Program-made: the position numbers and the translations under genes
In this document: positions 46,515-55,874 of the stretch, piece by piece
Layout: the number at the start of each line of letters is the position of its first letter
How positions within the stretch are numbered: the stretch's first letter is position 1
From: an uncultured Paracoccaceae bacterium
Lineage (GTDB): Bacteria > Pseudomonadota > Alphaproteobacteria > Rhodobacterales > Rhodobacteraceae
Reading direction: 5' to 3'
DNA: 64,000 nucleotides
Assembly: GCA_947499715.1 (NCBI GenBank)
Contig: CANMPL010000002.1
Span: forward strand, 434,001-498,000
The notes under the pieces: generated by a model
Told to the model about the DNA's origin: nothing
What the model saw: only the letters and a program-made list of their open reading frames with translations
The model's database searches: none

Positions 46515-46840
46515 TGTTCATGCCTTTCAATATCTTCGGCCATTGCCTGAAGGCGATCCAATCGGCCTTCCCAGACCTCGCGCTGCCAGGCCAGCCACCC
46601 TTGCATTTCGTTCATGGCGGCGGCTTGCATATTGCAAGTGCGCACGCGGCCCTTTTTCATGGACCTGACCAATCCTGCCTCTTCCAACACCTTGATATGA
46701 CGTAGAAATGTGGGCATCGCCATGTCATGTTGCGCCGCGAGTTCACTGACGCTGGCGCGGCCATTTGCCAATTGTTCGATCACCGCTCGGCGGGTCGGAT
46801 CGGAAAGGGCGGAAAAGAGACGGTTTAGATTGTTAGCCAT
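46511..46840 (-). CDS. ArsR-family transcriptional regulator, probably autoregulated
   Basis: A 109-residue winged-helix repressor. LFSALSDPTRRAVIEQLANG leads into the helix-turn-helix VSELAAQHDMAMPTFLRHIKVLEEAGLV. The metal-binding ELCVCDL box of ArsR/SmtB sensors is missing, so the ligand is probably not a metal, as expected for the SRPBCC-linked subgroup. No ribosome site precedes ATG 46840: the ATG lies inside a palindrome and 7 nt after a -10 box, so the mRNA may be leaderless. TTG 46876 is in frame but falls on the -35 box. Confidence 0.88.
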   Translation of the reverse strand: MANNLNRLFSALSDPTRRAVIEQLANGRASVSELAAQHDMAMPTFLRHIKVLEEAGLVRSMKKGRVRTCNMQAAAMNEMQGWLAWQREVWEGRLDRLQAMAEDIERHEQ

Positions 46841-46849
46841 GCTGCTAAC
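46832..46849. promoter_or_regulatory. Proximal operator of the ArsR gene
   Basis: GTTAGC and GCTAAC form a perfect inverted repeat with a 6-nt spacer, followed by TATTGG. The ArsR start codon lies in the spacer. It matches the distal site at 46882-46904 at 19 of 23 positions. Confidence 0.7.
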
Positions 46850-46876
46850 TATTGGGGCCAAATTTCGATTCGTCAA
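46848..46876 (-). promoter_or_regulatory. Promoter of the ArsR-SRPBCC operon
   Basis: On the minus strand TTGACG (46876-46871) and AATAGT (46853-46848) are 17 nt apart, a normal sigma70 arrangement. Seven nucleotides separate the -10 box from the ATG, so transcription should start at or next to the start codon. Operators flank the promoter. Confidence 0.6.
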
Positions 46877-46881
46877 GATAC

Positions 46882-46904
46882 TTAGCCAGCCGGCTAATTA
46901 TTGG
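46882..46904. promoter_or_regulatory. Distal operator of the ArsR gene
   Basis: TTAGCC and GGCTAA pair around a 4-nt spacer, followed by TATTGG as in the proximal site. The two sites are 49 bp apart, close to a whole number of helix turns, and the distal one abuts the -35 box. It also lies 53-75 bp before dnaE. Confidence 0.65.
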
Positions 46905-46956
46905 ACCGTCACATTTCCTGCTTTCCCCCCTGACGCCCCCCACATAATGTCACGCC

Positions 46957-49900
46957 ATGAGCAATGATCCCCGATTCATCCACCTGCGTCTGCACACCGA
47001 ATACTCCCTTCTGGAGGGGGCGGTCCCGGTCAAGAAACTGGCCGGTCTGGCGGCTAAACATGACATGCCTGCGGTGGCGATCACGGATAGCAACAACATG
47101 TTCGCTGCACTGGAGTTTTCCGAATACGCCAGCAAGGAAGGCGTGCAGCCGATCGTCGGTTGTCAGGTCGATGTGACCTTCGCAACGCCCGATCCCGGCA
47201 AACGGGCAGAGGCACCGGCACCGATGGTGCTGCTGGCGCAAAGCGAAGCGGGTTACATGAACCTGATGAAGCTCAACTCTTGCGCCTACCTTGATGCGGA
47301 AGGTCAGTTGCCGCAGGTCACGCTTGATGAATTGGAAACACATAACGCCGGTCTGATTTGCCTGACGGGCGGGCCGGATGGACCGATTGGGCGGCTCTTG
47401 CAGCAAGGTCAGCGGCCAAAGGCCGAGGCGCTGATGGACCGCTTGGCCGGGATATTCGGCGACCGTCTTTATGTTGAACTCCAACGCCATCCCGGCGACG
47501 GCGGCTTGCCAGAGGCGGAAAAACTGTCCGAGCGTGGCCATATCGAAATGGCCTATGCCAAGGGCCTGCCACTGGTCGCGACCAACGACGTCTATTTCCC
47601 AAAAACCGAATTGTTCGAGGCGCATGACGCGCTGATCTGTATCGCCGAAGGCGCCTATGTGGATCAGCAGGAACCACGCCGTCGCTTGACCCCGCAACAT
47701 TATTTCAAGTCACCGCAGGAAATGGCGACGCTTTTTGCGGACCTGCCAGAGGCGATTGAAAACACAGTCGAAATCGCGCGGCGTTGCGCCTTCAAGACCT
47801 ACAAACGTGACCCGATCCTGCCCAAGTTCGCCGATGACGAGGTCGCCGAACTGCGCCGCCAAGCGCAAGAGGGCCTCAAGTTCCGCCTGTCCGTCATCCC
47901 CCATGCCGCCAGCGTTGAAGAATACGAAAAACGGCTCGAATTCGAGCTGGGCATCATCGAAGGCATGGGATTTCCCGGCTACTTCCTGATCGTGGCCGAC
48001 TTTATCAAGTGGTCCAAGGATCACAAAATCCCGGTCGGGCCGGGGCGGGGGTCTGGTGCGGGGTCGCTGGTGGCCTATGCGCTTTTGATTACTGACCTCG
48101 ATCCGCTGCGATATAGTTTGCTATTCGAACGTTTCTTGAATCCCGAACGTGTGTCGATGCCCGACTTCGACATCGATTTTTGCATGGACCGGCGCGAGGA
48201 AGTGATCCGTTACGTGCAGGAAAAGTATGGCCGCGATAAAGTGGGGCAGATCATCACCTTTGGTGCGCTATTGTCCAAGGCCGCCGTCCGCGACGTGGGC
48301 CGTGTGCTGCAAATGCCTTATGGTCAGGTCGACCGTCTGTCCAAGATGATCCCGGTGGAAGGCGTCAAACCCGTCAGCATCGAAAAGGCGCTGGCTGATG
48401 AACCCCGTCTGCGTGAAGAGGCCAAGAACGAAGAAGTCGTGGACCGCCTGCTGACCTATGCCCAACAGGTCGAAGGGTTGCTGCGCAACGCGTCGACCCA
48501 CGCTGCGGGCGTTGTGATTGGCGACCGGCCGCTGGACGAGCTTGTGCCGCTTTATCAAGACCCCCGCTCCGATATGCCCGCGACCCAGTTCAACATGAAA
48601 TGGGTCGAACAGGCGGGGCTGGTCAAATTCGACTTTCTGGGCCTGAAGACCCTGACTGTGATCCAGAACGCCGTTGATTTGATTATCAAATCCGGTCGCA
48701 ACCTACACGAAGCGGCGGATGGCACCACGCTGTATGAGCCTGCCGAAAACGTCGTGAACGACATCGGGCATATCCCGCTGGATGATGAAAAATCCTATGC
48801 GCTTTACGCCAGCGCCAAGACGATTGCGGTGTTTCAGGTGGAATCCAGCGGCATGATGGATGCGCTCAAACGGATGAAACCCACCTGTATCGAGGACATC
48901 GTCGCACTTGTGGCGCTTTACCGTCCCGGCCCGATGGAGAACATTCCAAAGTTCTGCGAGGTCAAGAACGGCATCAGTGAACGCGACAAACTGCACCCGC
49001 TGGTGGATCACATTCTGGACGAAACCCAAGGCATCATCGTCTATCAGGAACAGGTGATGCAGATCGCGCAGGAAATGGCGGGCTATAGCCTTGGCGGTGC
49101 TGACATGCTGCGCCGCGCGATGGGTAAAAAGATCAAAGAGGCGATGGACGCCGAGCGCCCGAAGTTCGAAGCAGGCGCCAAGGAAAACAACGTCGACAAA
49201 AAGAAGGCCAGCGAAGTTTTCGACCTGCTGGAAAAGTTCGCCAACTACGGCTTTAACAAATCCCACGCCGCCGCCTATGCGGTTGTCAGCTATCAAACCG
49301 CATGGCTGAAAGCGAACCACCCGGTCGAGTTTATGGCCGGTGTGATGAACTGCGATATCCACCTGACCGACAAGCTGGGCGTCTATTTTCAAGAGGTCAA
49401 AAAGGGCCTTGGGATCGACTACATCCCGCCCTGCGTGAACCGGTCCCAAGCGACATTTGATGTGAAAGATCAAAAGCTTGTCTATGGACTTGGCGCGTTG
49501 AAGAACGTCGGCGTGGAGGCGATGAAACTGATTGTCGAGGCACGCGGCGACGGCGAGTTTGTGAACCTTTTCGACGTGGCCCGCCGCTGCGATCTGAAAC
49601 GGATCGGCAAACGCCCGCTTGAGATGTTGGCGCGGGCAGGGGCTTTTGATGTGCTCGACCCGAACCGGCGGCGGGTGTTCAACTCACTGGATCAACTCAG
49701 CGCCTATTCCGCCGCGATCTTTGATCAAAAGTCGTCGAACCAAGTGTCGTTGTTCGGCGAAGCGGGCGATGACCTGCCAGAGCCGCGCCTGGCCGGTGGC
49801 GACGATTGGCTGCCTGCCGAACGACTGGCCGAGGAATTCAAAGCCATCGGGTTCTACCTGTCCGGTCACCCGCTTGACGACTACATGGGCGCGCTGAAAC

Positions 49901-50457
49901 GCAAACAGGTGATGACGCTGGACGAGGTGACGGCGCGGGCCGAAAAGGGTGCCGCCATCGTCAAAATGGCAGGCACTGTCAGCGGGCGTCAGGAACGTAA
50001 ATCGGCGCGCGGCAACCGCTTTGCCTTTGTGCAACTCTCTGATCCGACAGGACAATACGAAGTCACGATGTTCAGCGACACGCTTGAAGTTGCGCGCGAG
50101 CATCTTGAGACCGGGAGCCAGGTCGTCTTACAATGCGAGGCGACGATGGAGGCCGATCAGCTCAAGCTGTTGGGCCGTTCCGTCAGCCCGATTGACACCG
50201 CCGTCACAGACGTCAGCAGCCAAGGTCTGCGGGTCTTTCTGGACGGACCAGAGGCGATCCCCTCGGTCGCGTCGATCCTTGATAACGCCATGCGTGACGG
50301 TGTGAAGGGCGGGCGTGGACCGGTCTATTTCTGCCTGATGCATGATGATCTGCCGGGCGAGGTCGAGGTTGACCTGGGTCGCGATTTCCCAGTGAACCCA
50401 CAGATCCGTGGTGCCTTGCGGTCCTTGGGCGGTGTGATCGAAGTCGAAGAAGTGTAA
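46957..50457 (+). CDS. dnaE: DNA polymerase III alpha subunit
   Basis: A 1166-residue replicative polymerase. The N-terminal PHP domain starts FIHLRLHTEYSLLEGAVPV; the catalytic aspartates lie in PDFDIDFCMDRREEVI (about residue 405); GPGRGSGAGSLVAYAL and FNKSHAAAYAVVSYQTAWLK are the usual polymerase core motifs; an OB fold follows near residue 1000. The length is that of a complete DnaE1. No clear ribosome site precedes the ATG. It is divergent from the ArsR gene. Confidence 0.97.
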   Translation: MSNDPRFIHLRLHTEYSLLEGAVPVKKLAGLAAKHDMPAVAITDSNNMFAALEFSEYASKEGVQPIVGCQVDVTFATPDPGKRAEAPAPMVLLAQSEAGYMNLMKLNSCAYLDAEGQLPQVTLDELETHNAGLICLTGGPDGPIGRLLQQGQRPKAEALMDRLAGIFGDRLYVELQRHPGDGGLPEAEKLSERGHIEMAYAKGLPLVATNDVYFPKTELFEAHDALICIAEGAYVDQQEPRRRLTPQHYFKSPQEMATLFADLPEAIENTVEIARRCAFKTYKRDPILPKFADDEVAELRRQAQEGLKFRLSVIPHAASVEEYEKRLEFELGIIEGMGFPGYFLIVADFIKWSKDHKIPVGPGRGSGAGSLVAYALLITDLDPLRYSLLFERFLNPERVSMPDFDIDFCMDRREEVIRYVQEKYGRDKVGQIITFGALLSKAAVRDVGRVLQMPYGQVDRLSKMIPVEGVKPVSIEKALADEPRLREEAKNEEVVDRLLTYAQQVEGLLRNASTHAAGVVIGDRPLDELVPLYQDPRSDMPATQFNMKWVEQAGLVKFDFLGLKTLTVIQNAVDLIIKSGRNLHEAADGTTLYEPAENVVNDIGHIPLDDEKSYALYASAKTIAVFQVESSGMMDALKRMKPTCIEDIVALVALYRPGPMENIPKFCEVKNGISERDKLHPLVDHILDETQGIIVYQEQVMQIAQEMAGYSLGGADMLRRAMGKKIKEAMDAERPKFEAGAKENNVDKKKASEVFDLLEKFANYGFNKSHAAAYAVVSYQTAWLKANHPVEFMAGVMNCDIHLTDKLGVYFQEVKKGLGIDYIPPCVNRSQATFDVKDQKLVYGLGALKNVGVEAMKLIVEARGDGEFVNLFDVARRCDLKRIGKRPLEMLARAGAFDVLDPNRRRVFNSLDQLSAYSAAIFDQKSSNQVSLFGEAGDDLPEPRLAGGDDWLPAERLAEEFKAIGFYLSGHPLDDYMGALKRKQVMTLDEVTARAEKGAAIVKMAGTVSGRQERKSARGNRFAFVQLSDPTGQYEVTMFSDTLEVAREHLETGSQVVLQCEATMEADQLKLLGRSVSPIDTAVTDVSSQGLRVFLDGPEAIPSVASILDNAMRDGVKGGRGPVYFCLMHDDLPGEVEVDLGRDFPVNPQIRGALRSLGGVIEVEEV

Positions 50458-50526
50458 CGATACGTCGATATGGACGCCCGCGATCAGAGCGGCTATGTCG
50501 ATCAGCGCCGTGGATGGGGGGAATAC

Positions 50527-51333
50527 ATGCGCCGCAATAGGACGCCTTTGTTGGCCTTGGCCCTGCTCGCGGGATGCGCGGGTTTTGGCACCACTGATCC
50601 TTTGGATGCGGTGCCGGAACTAAGCACGGTTGACGTGGCAGAAGAGAGCGTCGCACTGGCAGAGCCGGATCAGGCCCCGGGCTTTTTCAGCAACTTCTTC
50701 AATCGCGAAACAGAGCCTTTGGCCCAAAACGAGGCCACCGATGCTTCAGAAGCCACGCCCGAGGCAGCTGCCCCCGAACCCACACCGGAACCCGCCGGGT
50801 TCTTTGGCCGCCTGCTTGCGGGTGGCGCGCAAACTGCTTCTGCCGAGGATCCCCAAGCAGACACCGTCCCACCTTTGGCCAACCTTGCTTTTGGCGACGT
50901 TGGCGTGACCTGCGGCATGGCAAAACGAGATCTTGGCACCAAGGTCATATCGGTCTCGGGCTACACGATCTACGACACGGTCCCCAATTCAACCGGGACG
51001 CGGCCTCATTACATCACCGGCTTTGGTGATGGCTGCGCCCGACAGTTTACCGCAGCGCTTGTGCTGACGGGCGACGTCGGCACGCACGAGATTGTGCGCT
51101 ATGAAACCGCCCAATCGCGCCGCCCCTACACGGACGTCGACAACGCCTACGAAGCGATCAAATCCAGCTATTGCCGGGCCGGGTTTGGTAAGCCCTGTGG
51201 CGGTCGGATCAACGCGCTTGCCCGGAACACGACCTTTGTCACCGGCTATGAACGCTTTGCCTCGAGCCCCGTTTGGATGGAAATCCTGCTTCACGATGGC
51301 GCGGTTGCTGCCGTCAGCGTCGAACGCGAATAG
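50527..51333 (+). CDS. Lipoprotein of unknown function
   Basis: A 268-residue lipoprotein: MRRNRTPLLALALLAGC with lipobox LAGC (Cys17). Residues 20-125 are acidic and low in complexity (Glu, Ala, Pro, Thr) with two FF-containing segments. The C-terminal half is folded and contains conserved-looking cysteines (VTCGMAKRDLG, DGCARQF, SYCRAGFGKPCGG). ATG 50527 follows GGGGGGAA. It lies 69 nt after dnaE; its function is not known to me. Confidence 0.78.
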   Translation: MRRNRTPLLALALLAGCAGFGTTDPLDAVPELSTVDVAEESVALAEPDQAPGFFSNFFNRETEPLAQNEATDASEATPEAAAPEPTPEPAGFFGRLLAGGAQTASAEDPQADTVPPLANLAFGDVGVTCGMAKRDLGTKVISVSGYTIYDTVPNSTGTRPHYITGFGDGCARQFTAALVLTGDVGTHEIVRYETAQSRRPYTDVDNAYEAIKSSYCRAGFGKPCGGRINALARNTTFVTGYERFASSPVWMEILLHDGAVAAVSVERE

Positions 51334-51361
51334 AATTATCCCCTTGATTTACCGTTAATTT

Positions 51362-51378
51362 GTTGCCGTTTTGGCAAC
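51362..51378 (+). other. Short hairpin upstream of the second VPLPA-CTERM gene
   Basis: GTTGCC and GGCAAC pair perfectly around GTTTT, 124 nt before the start codon and 28 nt after the preceding stop. No T-run follows. It could be a weak terminator for the lipoprotein gene or an operator. Confidence 0.4.
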
Positions 51379-51501
51379 AATGATGGGGTAATCGTTTCCG
51401 TTACGGCAAATGGGGAAAAAATGAGGCGTTTCCCCTATGCACCGACACTTTTTCGACATATTGCTGCCTCCGAATTAACGAGTTTTTGTTTGGAGACAGC
51501 A

Positions 51502-52272
51502 ATGCGATTTCTAGGACTGCTGACAGCAGCGACGCTGAGCACCTTGCCGTTTATGGCGCAAGCCGCAACGATCAACGTGTCCGTTTTTGACGCTGCATCT
51601 TATAACCCGACCTATGGCGCGATTGGCACCGTTGTCACCGAGGATTTCGAAAGCCTTGGCGCAACCAATGGCGAAGGCGAAGTTGGCGCTTCGCTGACGA
51701 CGTCTGTTGGTGATTTCTCGACGCTTGGTGGAACTGGAACCGGCGGCACAGTTTCTGGCCTGTCCGGCAACGGCGGCACGGAATTGGCGCTGCGCGACGG
51801 AAGCGTCTTTGGCCGCACCAACACCACACCGAATGTCGGTCAATGGTTCCTTGATAGCAATGACACATTTGGCATGCGCTGGGATGTCTCGCTTTTGGGC
51901 AATGCCGCGTTTGATTTTCTGACGTTCAGCTTGATGGATGCCAACGATGTTGGCGGTTTTCTGCGGATCACCACCGCAACCGACAGCTATGAACTTCGCC
52001 TTACAGGGGATCCGAAACTGCCAAACGCGGCGATCCGGCTCGTCACGATCGACTTCGGCGCTGATGTAACCGCAGCCACGATCGAGCTTGAGAATTTCCG
52101 GTCCGATGGGACAACGAACTTCTTGAACGACGGCTTCTCTGTCGACGGCATTCAGGTGTTCAGCGACTTCAACGTCCAGGAAGTGCCGGTGCCTGCATCC
52201 ATGCTGCTCTTGGGAAGTGCCGTCGTCGGATTTGGTGTTGCAGGTCGTCGTCGCAAAAAAGCGACCAGCTAA
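51502..52272 (+). CDS. Secreted protein with VPLPA-type C-terminal sorting signal
   Basis: A 256-residue exported protein. The signal peptide is MRFLGLLTAATLSTLPFMAQA. The mature part is rich in Gly, Thr and Asn and resembles beta-sandwich surface proteins, including FDFLTFSLMDANDVGGFL. The tail EVPVPASMLLLGSAVVGFGV followed by GRRRKK is a PEP-CTERM-like signal of the VPLPA kind. GGAGA precedes ATG 51502, and a terminator follows the stop. Unrelated in its body to the other VPLPA protein at 35296-36006. Confidence 0.85.
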   Translation: MRFLGLLTAATLSTLPFMAQAATINVSVFDAASYNPTYGAIGTVVTEDFESLGATNGEGEVGASLTTSVGDFSTLGGTGTGGTVSGLSGNGGTELALRDGSVFGRTNTTPNVGQWFLDSNDTFGMRWDVSLLGNAAFDFLTFSLMDANDVGGFLRITTATDSYELRLTGDPKLPNAAIRLVTIDFGADVTAATIELENFRSDGTTNFLNDGFSVDGIQVFSDFNVQEVPVPASMLLLGSAVVGFGVAGRRRKKATS

Positions 52273-52295
52273 GAGACCTTAACAGAAATTCAAAG

Positions 52296-52321
52296 CCCCC
52301 GTCCTTTGTGGCGGGGGTTTT
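52296..52321 (+). terminator. Terminator after the second VPLPA-CTERM gene
   Basis: CCCCCG (52296-52301) pairs with CGGGGG (52312-52317) and is followed by TTTT, 24 nt after the stop codon. Confidence 0.8.
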
Positions 52322-52395
52322 CATTTTGGAACATTGCCTTAATTTCAAGCCGCAGCGCTTTGCGCTCATCACGCGAGACAAGAGCGGAGGCGCAG

Positions 52396-53811
52396 ATGAC
52401 TTACCCCAACTACGGCCGGATTGACGGCGCTATTGTCATGATCGGATTTGGGTCCATTGGTAAAGGCACCTTGCCGCTGATCCAGCGGCATTTCGATTAT
52501 GACTCTGACCAGATGGTTGTGGTTGAACCCGATCTTGCCGCCGCACCCTTTCTGGCGGAACAGGGGATCCGGCACGAACAGGTCAAGATCACCCGTGACA
52601 ACTACCGCGCAGTGCTGGGCCGCTTGTTCCCCGACGGCAAAGGCTTCTGCGTAAACCTGTCGGTCGATACGTCTTCGCTCGATCTGATGAAGGCCTGCCG
52701 TGAAATGGGCGTGCTTTACATCGACACCGTGGTCGAGCCCTGGGAGGGGTTCTATTTCGAAACCTCCGACAATGCTGAACGGACCAACTATGCCCTGCGC
52801 CAGAAGGTCCGCGACGAAAAGGCCGCCAACCCCGGTGGCACAACGGCTGTGTCCTGCTGCGGTGCGAACCCCGGCATGGTCAGCTGGTTCGTGAAAGAGG
52901 CGCTGCTGACGCTGGCGAAAGACACCAGGCACGACAGCACCCCGCCCACAGATCGCGCGGGCTGGGGTGGGCTCATGCAATCGCTTGGCGTCAAGGGCGT
53001 TCACATCGCCGAACGCGATACACAGGCCCGCGGCGTCCCGCGCCCGCGCGACACCTTTGTAAATACGTGGTCGGTGGAAGGGTTCATCGCGGAAGGGTTT
53101 CAGCCGGCAGAACTTGGCTGGGGCACGCACGAAAAGTGGATGCCCGAAACCGCGCACAGCTATGACACGGGCTGTCAGGCGGCGATCTGGTTTGAACGCC
53201 CGGGCGCGATCACGCGGGTGCACACATGGTGCCCGACACCGGGTCCGCAGTTCGGGTTTTTGGTGACGCATAACGAGGCGGTCAGCATCTCTGACTACTA
53301 TACTGTTGGCCCAGCCGACGCGCCGGACTACCGCCCGACCTGCCATTATGCCTATCACCCATCAGATGATGCGGTGCTGTCCCTGCACGAGATGTTTGGG
53401 TCCGGAAAGCAGCAAAAGGTCCATGAAATCATGGATGTGGACGACATCGTGACCGGCATTGATGAACTCGGCGTCCTGCTTTACGGCCACGCCAAGAACG
53501 CGCTTTGGTTCGGGTCACGCCTGTCCAACGCTGAGACAAAGACGCTTGCCCCTTTCCAGAACGCGACCGGGCTTCAGGTCACCTCTGCGGTGCTGGCGGG
53601 CATGGTCTGGGCGCTGGAAAACCCGCAAGCGGGCATTGTCGAGACCGACGAGATGGACCACGCGCGCTGCCTTGAAGTGCAGCGCCCCTACCTTGGCCCC
53701 GTCGAGGCGCATTATACCGACTGGACACCGCTGCAGGACCGGTGGGAACACTTCCCCGAAGACATTGACGAAAGCGATCCGTGGCAATTCCGCAATGTGC
53801 TGGCAACCTGA
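52396..53811 (+). CDS. hss: Homospermidine synthase
   Basis: A 471-residue NAD-dependent enzyme that condenses putrescine units into homospermidine, the usual long polyamine of many alphaproteobacteria. The Rossmann part VMIGFGSIGKGTLPLIQRHF lies at residues 15-34, and FCVNLSVDTSSLDLM, CCGANPGMVSWFVKEALL and WMPETAHSYDTGCQAA are family segments. GGAGG sits 6 nt before ATG 52396. It stands alone after a terminator. Confidence 0.93.
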   Translation: MTYPNYGRIDGAIVMIGFGSIGKGTLPLIQRHFDYDSDQMVVVEPDLAAAPFLAEQGIRHEQVKITRDNYRAVLGRLFPDGKGFCVNLSVDTSSLDLMKACREMGVLYIDTVVEPWEGFYFETSDNAERTNYALRQKVRDEKAANPGGTTAVSCCGANPGMVSWFVKEALLTLAKDTRHDSTPPTDRAGWGGLMQSLGVKGVHIAERDTQARGVPRPRDTFVNTWSVEGFIAEGFQPAELGWGTHEKWMPETAHSYDTGCQAAIWFERPGAITRVHTWCPTPGPQFGFLVTHNEAVSISDYYTVGPADAPDYRPTCHYAYHPSDDAVLSLHEMFGSGKQQKVHEIMDVDDIVTGIDELGVLLYGHAKNALWFGSRLSNAETKTLAPFQNATGLQVTSAVLAGMVWALENPQAGIVETDEMDHARCLEVQRPYLGPVEAHYTDWTPLQDRWEHFPEDIDESDPWQFRNVLAT

Positions 53812-53868
53812 CACTGGCAAAGGTGCTGCAGCCCCGTTAGAACGGGCGAAAGTGGGGGAAATGGTGCG

Positions 53869-54954
53869 ATGAATGCTGTGATAAAGCCGCAACCGGGGAT
53901 TATGGATATCGCCTTGTATCAAGGCGGTGCCAGCCATGTTGAGGGGATGTCAAATGTCCTCAAGCTGTCGTCGAACGAGAACCCTGCCGGGCCGTCCGAC
54001 AAAGCGAAAGAGGCTTATGTGCGCGCCGCCCATGACCTGCATCGTTACCCGTCGACCGATCATGCGTCGCTGCGTGCGGCCATCGCCGAACGCTGGTCGC
54101 TTGATGCGGACCGCGTCATCATGGGCGTTGGGTCCGATGAGGTGCTGCACTTTATGTGTCAGGCCTATGCCGGGCCGGGGGATGAGGTCATCCATACCGA
54201 ACACGGCTTTGCGCTTTACCGCATTTCCACGCTTGCCGCCGGGGCGACCCCGGTCGAGGTCAAGGAACGTGACCGCGTCATTGACGTGGATGCCATTCTG
54301 GCGGCCTGCAACAAGAAGACAAAGCTGGTTTATATCGCCAATCCTGCCAACCCCACGGGCACCATGATTGGCCCGGCAGAGGTCGCCCGTCTGGCCGAAG
54401 GCCTGCCGGGGCAGGCGATTTTGGTGCTGGATGGGGCCTATGCGGAATACGTCGAAGGCTTTGATGCGGGCCTCGCCCTGATCGAGGCGCGCGAAAATGT
54501 CGTGATGACCCGCACCTTTAGCAAGATTTACGGGCTGGGCGGGATGCGCGTGGGCTGGGGCTATGGGCCCAAAGCCATCATTGATGTGCTCAACCGCGTG
54601 CGCGGGCCCTTCAACATGTCCTCTGCTGCGCTGGCCGCGGCAGAGGCCGCGGTGCGCGACACGGCTTATTTTGAACGCTGCCAGCGCGAAAATGCCCGCT
54701 GGCGCGAGTGGTTGGCGACGGCCCTGGCCGAGATTGGCGTACCGTCTGATACCTCTACCGCGAACTTTATCCTCGCGCGGTTTGCCGATGAGGAAGAAGC
54801 CGTGGGGTGCAACGAACATCTGCTGAGCCAAGGCATCATCGTGCGCCACCCCAAGGGCTACGGCTTTCCGCATTGCCTTCGGATCACAGTGGGCGACGAA
54901 AGCGCGTGTCGCCGCGTGGTGCACGCGATTGGTCAGTTTAAGGGCCAGCGCTGA
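53869..54954 (+). CDS. hisC: Histidinol-phosphate aminotransferase family (HisC), likely aromatic amino-acid role
   Basis: A 361-residue fold-type I PLP aminotransferase. Motifs are [25 protein letters not shown] and [15 protein letters not shown] with the PLP lysine. It overlaps tyrA by one nucleotide, and no other histidine gene is near, so this copy may transaminate aromatic keto acids in place of or as well as imidazole-acetol phosphate. That dual role is known for some HisC proteins; here it is inferred from context. Confidence 0.9.
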   Translation: MNAVIKPQPGIMDIALYQGGASHVEGMSNVLKLSSNENPAGPSDKAKEAYVRAAHDLHRYPSTDHASLRAAIAERWSLDADRVIMGVGSDEVLHFMCQAYAGPGDEVIHTEHGFALYRISTLAAGATPVEVKERDRVIDVDAILAACNKKTKLVYIANPANPTGTMIGPAEVARLAEGLPGQAILVLDGAYAEYVEGFDAGLALIEARENVVMTRTFSKIYGLGGMRVGWGYGPKAIIDVLNRVRGPFNMSSAALAAAEAAVRDTAYFERCQRENARWREWLATALAEIGVPSDTSTANFILARFADEEEAVGCNEHLLSQGIIVRHPKGYGFPHCLRITVGDESACRRVVHAIGQFKGQR

Positions 54955-55874
54955 TGACGGTGATCTACGAACGTGTCGCGCTGATTGGGCTGGGCCTGAT
55001 CGCGTCGTCGATGGCACTTGCGATCAAACGGGGTGGATTGGCCAAGACCATAACCGGCTACGCCCGCTCTGCCGAGACACGCGAGATCGCGCGCGAACTT
55101 GACCTGTGCGAGGTGTATGACACCGCGGCTGAGGCTGTGCGCGATGCCGATTTGGTCGTTCTTTGCGTCCCAATTGGCGCAATGGATGCGGTCATGGCAG
55201 AGGTCGGCCCGGCGCTGAAACCCGACGCCGTGGTAAGCGATGTGGGCTCTGTCAAACAAGCGGTGGTCGAGGCCGTCGCGCCGCATGTGCCTGAGGGCGC
55301 TCACTTTATTCCGGCCCACCCCCTTGCAGGGACAGAGCATTCTGGCCCGCGTTCGGGATTTGCGGAACTTTTTGACAATCGTTGGTGCATTCTGGCGCCG
55401 GTCCCTGACAGCAACCGGGGTGAAGTTGACCGCCTTGCCCGGCTGTGGCGCGGCATGGGGTCCAACGTCGACGAAATGGATGCCGCCCACCACGATCTGG
55501 TGTTGTCCGTCACCTCGCACACGCCGCACCTGATCGCCTATACGATGGTCGGTGTGGCCGACGACCTGAGCCGCGTGACCGATAGTGAAGTGATCAAATA
55601 TTCGGCGGCGGGATTCCGGGATTTTACCCGCATTGCGGCCTCTGACCCGACGATGTGGCGGGATGTGTTTCTGACCAACAAGGACGCCACGCTTGAAATT
55701 CTGGGGCGCTTCACGGAAGAACTGTTTGCCTTGCAACGGGCGATCCGCAAGGGCGACGGCGAGCATCTGCACGCCTATTTCACCCGCACCCGTGCGATCC
55801 GACGTGGCATTATCGAAGCAGGACAGGACACTGACGCCCCCAACTTTGGCCGTGGACCGGCCACAAAGGGATGA
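54954..55874 (+). CDS. tyrA: Prephenate/arogenate dehydrogenase
   Basis: A 306-residue NAD(P)-dependent enzyme of tyrosine synthesis. The Rossmann motif is LIGLGLIASSMALAIKRGG; DVGSVKQAVVEAV and HFIPAHPLAGTEHSGP, with the catalytic His, follow; then HDLVLSVTSHTPHLIAY. There is no ACT or chorismate mutase domain, so it is the single-function form. Coupled to hisC upstream by 1 nt and to the extensin-like gene downstream by 4 nt. Confidence 0.93.
   Translation: MTVIYERVALIGLGLIASSMALAIKRGGLAKTITGYARSAETREIARELDLCEVYDTAAEAVRDADLVVLCVPIGAMDAVMAEVGPALKPDAVVSDVGSVKQAVVEAVAPHVPEGAHFIPAHPLAGTEHSGPRSGFAELFDNRWCILAPVPDSNRGEVDRLARLWRGMGSNVDEMDAAHHDLVLSVTSHTPHLIAYTMVGVADDLSRVTDSEVIKYSAAGFRDFTRIAASDPTMWRDVFLTNKDATLEILGRFTEELFALQRAIRKGDGEHLHAYFTRTRAIRRGIIEAGQDTDAPNFGRGPATKG

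Noticed and set aside
51379-51440. Sigma54 promoter for the second VPLPA-CTERM gene
   Set aside because: Only a GG-N10-GC spacing match is found, with poor agreement at the other consensus bases.
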